DNA of 35,246 nucleotides from Chara braunii (Eukaryota > Streptophyta > Charophyceae > Charales > Characeae), in assembly GCA_003427395.1 (NCBI GenBank), contig BFEA01000246.1, forward strand, positions 1,834,856 through 1,870,101. Direction: 5' to 3'. Below the pieces are notes generated by a model. The model was not told the DNA's origin and did not search any database. It worked only from the letters and a program-made list of their open reading frames with translations. The position numbers were made by a program, and so were the translations under genes. Shown here piece after piece: positions 11,729-20,253 of this stretch; within the stretch, counting starts at the first letter, position 1, and each line of letters starts with the position of its first letter.

Positions 11729-12320
11729 CCGACAACAGTTCTAACCTGGAGATGGTGGGATAGAGTGTGGCAGCAAATTGTTCCTGGACATCGGTGGCCG
11801 TGGGATTGGCGAGCCATTCTCATAGGCCACTACCCGCCTCTCCAAGGAGACACTTTTGCCTGGAACATGTTCCAGTTGAGCAGAAGAACGGTCCTATGGG
11901 TCTTATGGTGGCAACGCTGTGCTTTGGTGTTTGGCCAGGTTCGAGTCGAGGGAGAGGCGAGGGTAGAACAGTTTAAGCAACATATACAAATGGAACTTGA
12001 ATACAAATGGAGGTCTGTCAAACTCGCTCTTGACACTCTCCACAGGGCAAAAGACATCGAGGACAGGATAATACAGTTCTCTAGGGAATGGCTAGGAGGA
12101 GATCGAGAGGGGTGGGTAGCAGAGGTGCGATGGTCAGGGGAAGGGAATGAAGGTGAGGGAAGGGAGGGAGGACAAGGAAGGAAAACGGGTGCCACGAGAC
12201 TATCGATTGAAGTTTAAAGATTGGTTGACCATCGACTGCAGTGTACCCTTGAGACCAGCAGAGGACTTTCCGGATCCATTCCCGCCTCACCCACTGTCCC
12301 TGGAATTACGACTGGTGTGA

Positions 12321-12778
12321 TAACTTTCCGTTTTCAGCGGACTGGCAGCCCTCCTTTAAGCTACCCAATTATTATTCTAACATAGAGTGAGTGTGTGGCA
12401 GCAGAGCAGACCCGACAGATGGGGAGGGGCAGGAGAAGGAAGGACCCACTGGTGCCCCCCAGTGGCCTTCTCAGAACCCTGTCCGGGCATAGGAAGGGTG
12501 AGAAAGATAGTGATCAACAGGTTGCAACATGTGAAGTCGGCTCCAGAGTCATACCTGCGCAGTAAATCCTCTGGTCTACAGAGTAATCAATGCTGGCAGG
12601 CACCATCCAGACATCCTCCCATGATCATCATATGTATCGTATGTATCATAGTGTATTCATTCTGTGTACGCTGGACCCGTTTTCCAGCAGGTGACGCTCC
12701 CCACCAATAGATGGAGCCTCTCCCCAGGTGCTAGCGGTGTCTATCTCTAACGGCATCACTAGCACTGGAGGGACTGTT

Positions 12779-12779
<1 letters not shown>
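12321..12779 (+). other. LINE copy 1 3' UTR with two terminal hairpins
   Basis: The last 110 bp are closely similar to copy 2. Hairpin 1 (12670-12688) is GCTGGA, a 7-nt loop, TCCAGC. Hairpin 2 (12728-12765) is GTGCTAG-C-GGTG pairing with CATC-A-CTAGCAC. Between them is the conserved CTCCCCACCAATAGATGGAG. The A tail starts 14 bp after hairpin 2. In other LINEs such 3' structures are bound by the element's own RT; that role is inferred here. Confidence 0.75.

Positions 12780-12816
<37 letters not shown>
12780..12816 (+). repeat. Poly(A)37 tail of LINE copy 1
   Basis: 37 uninterrupted A directly follow the conserved LINE 3' end, ACTGTTC. This marks the 3' terminus and the plus-strand orientation. 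Confidence 0.97.
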
Positions 12817-12820
<4 letters not shown>

Positions 12821-15340
12821 ACCCGCTGACTATCTCTGTTGAAGACTATTTTACTGTTGTTGATCTGTTTGATGACTAAAAGTGATTGAATGACGGTAAG
12901 CTCTTATTAACGGTCACTGATGATATCTTAGATGATTGATAATTGTTGAGCACTTCAACGTTGACTGCAAACCAGTGTTAACTGAATGCTGATGTGAGAC
13001 CTGAATTGTTGAATGACATTTACCGTCAAGTTCATTGATATGATCTTTTGAGAGAAAGTCACTTTTATCTTAGCTTAGCTATGGCCTGCTCAACTGTCTC
13101 TAGAGATGAGTCTATGTTGTGCAGTTTGCCATCATGATCGTGGAAGTGGAAAACGTACTAATATATTGCTTTTTTCCAATTCTACTAATTGCACATTCTC
13201 TCAGAACCGGCTTGCAAAACTGCATGTCTTAATTGACGCTTCTCGGCCCTCATATTTGTCTTTATTGATATTGCATCTAATTACCAGTATCTCTGTGTTC
13301 CTCATGATCCCGCTTTCCGTCAGTGACCAATAACCTATTGCTCAGGTTGACAATCTGTTATTAACTCTCCATCGTTGCAAGCTGCTCAAATTTTGTTATT
13401 TTACTATCATTCCTTTACTCAATTTATTGCTTAAAATGCCTGAATAGTAAAGGCTTTGTCAGATATTTTACGAACAATGAAGAGCTTTGTTGAGTAATAT
13501 TAGAATAATATACATTTTCTCAAATACACAGTTATGTAATGCAAAACCCTGTTAATTGTGATTCGCTCACTAAGAAATCCCGAAAAGAGATTACATGTCC
13601 AACGTTTGTCAGACATAGCTCATACAACAGGACCCACTAGACGTGGTTCCCACAACAGAGACTGCAGAGTGCGACTCAGACTGAAAACCCGTTAAGAGCG
13701 GTTCTCAAAGTTGAGCCAGCTAACAGTGTGTAGGGCAAATCGCACTGAATGTTTGACAATTAACATGGACTGTGATAGTTCTAGTTTTTAGGATATTGGT
13801 TCTGAGTCTTCTGGCTTACGCAATAAAGTTCTAGTTGGTGCTGATTATGTATCAAAATCTCACTGATGGATCTAATCAAACATGAGAGTAAAAGTAATAC
13901 CGGTCTCTTGGGAACACACATTATGAAACTTTGAGCATGAAATCTCTTTTAGCGCTGCCACACTCTTACAGAGCACGAAAATCTAAAAGGAAAGCCCGTT
14001 TGTGCATAAAACTTGATCTAACCAAGAAGCCTTCAGTTAGTTCAAAACACTGAGATCTCAGTCAATTAAAATGATTAAAAGTGTTAAATCAAACTAATTA
14101 TATTATATTATAGTATAATAATTTTTAAAAGACAAGGAACTACTCTTCTAGCTCATGAAGTTATCAAAAGATTTTTTCATATGCCTCATGTCAGCGAAGA
14201 CTTTCATGAATATTCTCCAAGTTAAAGGACAAGTCTGCGGTATCGTTAAAGTATATGGGCATACATAAAACTTGTCATTTAACCAGTAAGGTACTCTAAC
14301 AATGTTGAGGGAATGCAGGGGTATATATGAAATTTACATAATATAAGAGGGACATGCCTGCAAAAACTTGACACGTCAATAAACTTTTCAAAATTCTTCT
14401 CTAGGGTCGGATTTCCAATCGTGATTGTTACTAGTATAATGGGATTTCCCCAGGTTCGACCGCATGAGAGGACAAAACACTCATAAACCCTTCTCTTAGA
14501 AAACAATCACAAGAGTCACTTCCATTGAATACAAATTCAATTTTTTTTATGTTTATTGCAGCTGATCATGAACAAACTACTAGTCGACTAGTTTACATGG
14601 TCTCACCAACACCCAAATAATCAACTAAGCTCTTCGAATAAAGTTTCTTGAGTTGTCACGAGCCAATTGCTTTCTAAGCTATTATCTTTCCACCAAACAT
14701 AACATCAAATCCCCATCCAATAAGAATTTAGCAAGGAGATAGACGATTTTTCTCAGAACAATATTTGTTTCGCTCATTGAATAACGTGAGTTAGTCGTAA
14801 GCGAAAGTGAGGTTTCATACTCGGTCAGTCCGTTAATGGTTCCTTCAACGGACATATCAAGCTTCAAAACCACTTCTTGAGTATATTAACTCATATTTAA
14901 ACACATGGAAAGTGAGAAATCAAGTAGACCAATAGGAAATCATTAACCAAATGTGGCATGCTTGATTACTATTCTTATTCGTTCTTATTTAAATTCACTT
15001 ATCTGTGAAGCATCACTTTGCACTACTACTTGGGTAAAACAACCGAACACTAGATGTACAAACATAATAAAATTAAATCTACATTCCTTAATACGATGAA
15101 TATCGCAATAGTTAGCCATCATTGCGACTGCTGTCGTATGCATGCATGGCTAGTCGATATGGGAAGGCGTTGCGTCCACGTGGTTTTATATCAAGTCTCG
15201 CGCGCATCGCCTATCCGATTTTCGTGTCAGAAGGTTATGGGAGGACTACAAAAGGGATTAGGTGTATCATTGTGTTGTTTGTTCTGTGTCGTTCTGTATG
15301 TGTGAACGTTGTAGTGTAACGTGTGGTAAGTGGGATGCGT
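12817..15340. other. AT-rich DNA without recognisable genes
   Basis: After the LINE tail the sequence becomes clearly AT-rich, for example ATTATATTATATTATAGTATAATAA at 14098-14122. All frames are under 85 codons and resemble nothing I know. No tRNA, snRNA or rRNA signature was seen. The base composition differs from the LINEs on both sides, so this may be older, relatively undisturbed intergenic or intronic DNA. Confidence 0.5.
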
Positions 15341-15450
15341 TCTAGTCGACCGACGACGAATCGCGCTTGGGACTTCAGACCCCAGTCCGTCGGTTCGCGT
15401 GCGGGTCCGATAGAGGCGTAAGACTGCGCGTACCCCCTATGCTACAACGA

Positions 15451-15590
15451 ACGAGAAACACCCTCGGCTGGTCCACCTCTACGATTGCAACTGATTAACT
15501 TTCGTACTGTGGACTAGTAGCTCGGCGGGGATACGCCCACCGAAGGGAGGTGATAACTCCCGCAAGGTGGAGGTAAGTCGTGTTTCTCGT
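15451..15590 (+). ncRNA. Candidate multibranched structured RNA or foldback
   Basis: A perfect 11-bp outer pairing, ACGAGAAACAC (15451-15461) with GTGTTTCTCGT (15580-15590), encloses an inner pairing CCACCT/AGGTGG. Within that lie three hairpins: TACGA...TCGTA, CGGCGGG-GATACG-CCCACCG (7 bp with one C-A mismatch) and GGGAG-GTGATAA-CTCCC. Nested and branched pairing over 140 bp is more than I would expect by chance, but I recognise no known RNA family. A decayed foldback transposon or a structured part of a larger repeat is equally possible. No promoter or terminator was identified. Confidence 0.3.
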
Positions 15591-17490
15591 TGGCCCTATC
15601 CTATCGTAGGGGCTTGCAAGAGGTATGGCTGGCGCACTCGGCCGGATCGACTTGCATAAGCTCCATGTGTGTTCGCGACGAGATAGACCAACTCCTACGT
15701 GACGTGGCCAGAAGGGTCCCGCCCTGCGCGGTGCAGGACCGATGCGCTCGACAGCGGCATACCTGCGCTAGCATGGTGTCGAATGTGCCTGACTGTGTGG
15801 TCGCCCCAATACATCCAGATCGAGCTTGCGGGAGGGCGCAGGCTATGGCAAGGTGGCTGGAGGAAGCGAGCGGGCGAATGAGGCCACAAGGGAGCAAGCA
15901 CCGATGAACTTGCGAATGAGCGAGGGACGGCGAGAAACTTAACTTCCCTGGCACGGTGGTCGCATCAAGGTGAAGTCAAGTTTTGTATGTGCTTTTTTGA
16001 TGTTGGGCTACAACATTGGTTACATAGGTCTGACCTTGCACAGCCCGCCTGTGCAGGCAGGCACTTACATGTGCAGTAATGTCTAACAAGAAGAGGCCAT
16101 GTCCCCGCTTTTCTCGGATGTTGTCATACTCTCGATGAGAATAAACGCAGTATGGTGTGAGTTTGTGTTCTTGTCCTCTTTACGAGTCGGTTCGGACTGG
16201 TCTCAATACAACAAGCACCAGGAGAAATGAACGGTCTTCTCTGATCCAACGCGGAGATAAACGAAAGGAGGGGCTATCGGCTATCTTCATCTCTTGAGTG
16301 GACGTGGTGTGCTCCCTTTTCGAGCAATGTGTGATTGCGGTCGTGTTGTAGAAAATTTAATGAAGTAAGACAACTCGCGATTCCCTGGACTGTGTTTCCG
16401 CTTCTAGGTATAGAGACTACTTGTAGTCGTGGGCACCAACTATCGTCGAGGAGAGGTGGCAACCCTTCTCAACGGAGTCGGACCAAAGTCACACACTAGA
16501 GCCCTATGCCTCCCAACGAACGGGCTCTAAGTCCTAATTTATCCTACCCAGAACCACGCCCCAACTTGGCCCACCTCGAGCATGGAATTTCCCGGGTCTC
16601 TTGACTCATCTCCCCCTACAAATCGTTCATCGGCTAGCCTGCCCCCCCCCATGTTGCTCCTCCTTTAATCCTGAACTCTGAAACCTTCGTTCCTTCTCCC
16701 TTTCTCTCCTCCACCTCACTCTCTTCTCTCTATGAATCAGTAATTTCTCATCAGGGCAATAAAAAAGGGGTAGGATAATAAACGAGCAGAAAAGCCTCTC
16801 AGGTACGAGTTTTCATAGAACGTTCCTCATATGTCGGCGTCTCACCCGTCAATACGCATTATCCATATCCCAATAGTCCCCCAAATCTGAGTCCAAGAAA
16901 TCGGCAAGACACCGGCCAACCCATGACGCGGCCTCCGACTCCCCCCCCCCCCGTACCTCCCTAAATATACCTCCCCCGCAGTCCCTTGGGTAGAGTTGAC
17001 CTCGTGTTGAGTCTCCTTTCGAAGCTCTTAGGCTTTGTACCAACTCCAATCGAGGGTTCTGGTCCTTGGGAACTCACCCTTTCTACCCCTAAGTCTTTTT
17101 GAAGCCTCACTCGCAGGTCTTGCGCCCAGGGGTCTTGTGACCAAACCCCTAGGGTCAAGTACCACTGGTAAACTGTAAAACCCTCTCCCTTTGAATCAGA
17201 TTGTGAGGGTCGAGGATACTAGGAAGGGCCTTGTCTCTCCCAGTTAAGCCTCGAGGGTCAAAGACAACGGGTACTCCCCTTTCCTCTCGGTCTGTCGGTC
17301 ATATCTCAGAATCCCTGTTCTTTTCCCCTCGAGTTGAGGTGCTCACCTGATTAACCCGAGAGATAACAAGGCGACACGTCAGCCACAGTAGGCTCGTGGG
17401 GGCGTGGATGCTGGTCTCCTGCACTGGTGCAGGTGGGGCGAAGAGGTCGGCATAGTCGTCAGCACGACAAGGCACGAGCCAGCAGGCCGA
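15591..17490. other. Anonymous DNA, GC-richer at first, no gene recognised
   Basis: From about 15340 to 15960 the composition is notably GC-richer than the AT-rich block before it. A 105-codon plus frame (15590-15907) and a 117-codon minus frame (15601-15954) overlap here. Neither has a recognisable motif, so I call neither. From 16480 to 17400 the DNA is C/T-rich with C-homopolymers near 16645 and 16940. No RNA gene was recognised. Confidence 0.5.
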
Positions 17491-17855
17491 CATGGCCGAC
17501 TCTTGAAGATTGCATGAGCAGGATCGCCTCAGCAACTGACGGTGAGACAATAGGGGGCAGCGGCGGCGGATGTGAGAAGACGACATCAGTGAAACCACGA
17601 GCAAGAAGACCGATCGCTTTAGAAATTGGAGGGAAGAAATCAGGTGGCAGCGGCAGCAGATGTCCGATGCGACATGGACGACTCTTTAAGATTGCATGAG
17701 CAGGATCACCTCAGCAACTGACGGTGAGACAACAGGGGGCAGCGACGGTGGATACCCGAAGGCGACATCGGTGAAAGCACGAGCAAGTAGGCCGACCACT
17801 TCAGCAATTGGAGGGAAGAAATCAGGTGGCGGCGGCAGTGGATGTCCGATGGATA
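17491..17855. repeat. Tandem duplication, period 182 bp
   Basis: Unit 1 is 17491-17672 and unit 2 is 17673 to about 17855. Both run CATGG-CGACTCTT-AAG, ATTGCATGAGCAGGATC, CTCAGCAACTGACGGTGAGA, GGAGGGAAGAAATCAGGTGG and GATGTCCGATG. Identity is roughly 85-90 percent. The period is not a multiple of three, so a frame open in one unit shifts in the next, which argues against a repeated protein. Both strands are open across parts of it because of GC-rich composition. Confidence 0.9.
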
Positions 17856-17989
17856 GCAGTGGAGGCGACATCAAGTGAAGGTGTTTCGGCCAACTATCTT
17901 AATCCCCATCGCATGCGACGCTGGTAACAACATCCTCGATTATCCTCTACTCGCCTTCTCTTAGGTCTCCTTCCTCCCCCTGAATTACA

Positions 17990-18960
17990 TCTCTCTCCCG
18001 CTCCAAGATTTTTTGACATCCAGATTTTCACCATCATCGCCACCTGCATCATCACCAACGACATCCCTTGGTTGCTGTCCTCCCTTCATCCCGTCCTCGC
18101 CTCCTGTCCTTCCAGCGCATCGCGTACATCTTCAGCACCCGCATCATCATCGACAAAGTTCCCTAAAACTGTCCATTCGTCCCGCTATCCCAGCCAACCA
18201 CAGCATCACCCACAAAGTGTCCACGTGCCCTGCTCCCCCCCCACTACATCTCTCTCCCGTTCCAAGACTTCCCGTCATCCAGTTTTCTCCCCCCCATCTC
18301 GCACGACGAACAACACACGACCATTATCGCTACCTGCAGCATCTTCTTCGTCATCCCCTGCTTGCCACCCTCCCTCCATCTCGTCCTCGCCCTTGTATTC
18401 TCCATCATGCCCTCTATCCCGGCACAGCCGACACACGTCCAACATAGCCACGTGCAGCAGGTTGCTATCTTCCCTCCGTCCTAGCCCCGCCTCTCTTCCT
18501 TCTCGCACGACACCTTTCGCAAAGGGTCGCCACCTGCCATCATCGCTGGTTCTTTCAGCTGACCCCTCCCGGTTGCTGCCCTCCCTCAATTCCAGCCTCA
18601 CCTCCTCTTCCCCCTCTTGGCGTTATGTCTCTTCCCCTCCGCTGTTCTTCACTCGACATCCTTCATCCACCCTCACCCCGTCGTTTGTTGCATCACCTCT
18701 TTTAAAGGGTCCTGACATCTGACCCTCCTTCCTAGCCCTGCTGACACGCGCCCGTCATCGCCTCCTGCCATCATCGTTGGTTCTTTCAACTGACCCCTCC
18801 CCCTCCTGGTATTCTGTCTCTTCCCCTCCGCTACTCTTCACCCGTCACCCTTCATCCACCCTCACCCCGTCGTTCGTCCTCTTCTTCTATCCTCTTCTTT
18901 CTCGCACGCCAAACTACAGGCGCGTACCTTCGACAACGGCATCTACAGAGAGAGGAGAGG
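17990..18960. repeat. Pyrimidine-rich low-complexity tract with an internal duplication
   Basis: The plus strand is about three-quarters C and T and reads as Ser/Pro/Thr-rich frames of up to 216 codons (18072-18722). I attribute these to composition, not to a gene. A segment GCCATCATCG-TGGTTCTTTCA...CCGTCGTT is duplicated at 18536-18688 and 18767-18877; the second copy lacks about 42 bp internally. TCATCC-type short words recur throughout, as expected from slippage and local duplication. Confidence 0.7.
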
Positions 18961-19008
18961 GGGTACGATCATTGTGGGATTAGGTATGGGAAGGAGAGCG
19001 GAGGGGAG

Positions 19009-19128
19009 GAAGTCTAAAGGGGAGAGGGGGGAGGCAGTTTCAGAAAGGAGGGCAAGTCATTGGGCAGAGGGGAGGTAGTCTAAGGGGGAGAGGGTGGGAG
19101 GCATTTCTGAAAGGAGGGTCAGTCGAAC
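19009..19128. repeat. G-rich tandem duplication, period 66 bp
   Basis: Two units start with AGTCTAARGGGGAGAGGG (19011 and 19077), continue with GGAGGCA-TTTC-GAAAGGAGGG and end with AGTC. The G-run density may allow quadruplexes. No coding content. Confidence 0.75.
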
Positions 19129-19280
19129 CTGGTAGGATGGTGGCATAAACGAGGTGAGCAAGTGACAAGCTCAACTGCCCGGGTCAGAGTGAAGCTTGCA
19201 ATGGAAGGAGGAGGTGGTGGGTTCACTGACTGCATCCCATCTTCCCCTCTCTATTCCCCCGCGGTCATCTGCGCAAAAGG

Positions 19281-19685
19281 AAAAATATCTAGGTTACCAA
19301 TGGTCCGGAGACCCGACGGCTCCCTCGGACGTCTCCCCGGACGTCAGGTACCCTCGTCGTCCGGATTTCCAGACGACGGCTTTTTGGCACTAAAAAAAAA
19401 AAAAAAAAAAAAAAAAACCAGAGTGTTGCACATGCCCTAGAGACCCCCCACAAAAAATTTTAGATTTTTCTGAGCATTTCGTGATAGGGTGGTATTTGGG
19501 GTTGGGGGGGGGTGTACGATGAGTTTTGGTGGGGATAGGAGGGGTATAGGTGGGGATTAAAACATTTGAAGATTTTTATTATTTATTCTACTGGCCCAAA
19601 TGATCCAAACATTTGGTGGCATACTCCTAATGCAAGGTGGAAGCCACATGAGTTTTTTCAACCATTGTTGTTGTTGGTGGTTGTT

Positions 19686-19735
<50 letters not shown>

Positions 19736-19839
19736 TCAAACATACCCTGTCCGGTCCGACGTCCGACCAGACGTCCGGTCGGACATCCCGGACGGTCAGG
19801 GGGGTCCCGGATGTCCGATCCAACAACCTAGAAAAATAT
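19281..19839. mobile_element. hAT-like MITE 1 (543 bp) with 8-bp target duplication
   Basis: The element is 19289-19831, with termini CTAGGTT...AACCTAG. It is flanked on both sides by a perfect 8-bp AAAAATAT (19281-19288 and 19832-19839), a length typical of hAT transposition. The arms of about 100-130 bp are inverted-repeat related and dense in TCCGG/GACGTC-type words. The left arm ends in A26 (19392-19417) and the right arm starts with T48 (19687-19734), in inverted positions. There is no transposase frame, so it is non-autonomous. Size, CTRRG termini and TCCGG-rich arms match MITE 2 at 25351-25895. Confidence 0.85.
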
Positions 19840-20253
19840 TTAAAAAAATAAAAATTAAAAAATTAGAAATACACCCCAGAGTACTAAAACTAAGATCATT
19901 CACCATCCTGATACACAAGGAAGACGCAAAAATCACAAATCACAAACAGGAAAAATGGCCAGACTCTCGCACAACCAGAGGAGGCATTAAAGAGCAGAAT
20001 CTATGCTCCTCTTCAGAGGAGCTATGAGACAAGCCGCCTTGAAGATCCTGGCCATCCCCCCAATGAAGAATTGCAAAGGCAAAGAACAAGTCACATTGGA
20101 AGTAGGAGAAGCACAACCCATGCTCCAGGATGGCAACATCGTCCCATTGGGAGAGGAAGAGAAGGGGGACAGGAGTGAGATTAGGGGGAGCACTATAAGG
20201 GGAGCAGAACCCGCGAGAGCCAGCCAGTAGGGGAAGGGGGGGAGTGCCAAGAT

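Larger units (their letters stand above)
7807..12320 (+). pseudogene. LINE copy 1 ORF2 (endonuclease-reverse transcriptase), degenerate
   Basis: ORF2 nicks the target and reverse-transcribes the element RNA. From the ATG at 7807 the endonuclease shows LRTLNVNGL, QETH (7993), VYAPN (8221), GDFN (8310), SRIDLIL (8511) and LDH (8598). RT blocks are NYRPITLLTVVYK (9506), motif A IDFEKTYDHVD (9694), motif B RQGDP (9871) and motif C FAND (10009). After the RT come the GRALVINN/GGLDILDP region, a TSLQWQILHRCLPTN block (11560) and a Cys/His cluster (11657-11728). The C-terminus is DYRLKFKDWL, with the stop at 12318. Breaks include a frameshift near 8060 and stops at 8949, 9727 (where copy 2 has a Cys codon and most relatives have Trp), 10129, 10626 and 11708. 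The FAND change removes one catalytic Asp. Confidence 0.9.
5209..12816 (+). mobile_element. LINE copy 1, L1-type, 5'-truncated, inactive
   Basis: A non-LTR retrotransposon about 7.6 kb long. In order it carries ORF1 (DUF4283-like region, CCHC knuckle, two copies of a helical module, C-terminal module), ORF2 (apurinic-type endonuclease, reverse transcriptase, zf-RVT-like cluster, conserved C-terminus), a 3' UTR with two hairpins and a 37-A tail. Compared with copy 2 it lacks the first roughly 350 bp or more of ORF1. Both ORFs are broken by several stops and frameshifts. I found no convincing target-site duplication: the sequence after the tail, GTTTACCCGCTGAC, does not recur near 5209. Confidence 0.93.

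Noticed and set aside
4703-12830. Target-site duplication for LINE copy 1 (GTTTACCC after the tail versus GGGTAAAC at 4703-4710)
   Set aside because: The second occurrence is in inverse orientation and about 500 bp from the 5' junction, so it is not a duplication.
15590-15954. Opposed 105- and 117-codon frames in the GC-rich island
   Set aside because: Both strands are open because of GC content; neither shows a motif, and they overlap completely.
18072-18722. 216-codon Ser/Pro-rich plus-strand frame
   Set aside because: It lies in pyrimidine-rich low-complexity DNA where several frames stay open; there is no non-repetitive core and no motif.
19566-20027. 153-codon frame reading through the T48 tract
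   Set aside because: It reads across the right arm of MITE 1 as poly-Phe and into LINE copy 2; it is not a gene.
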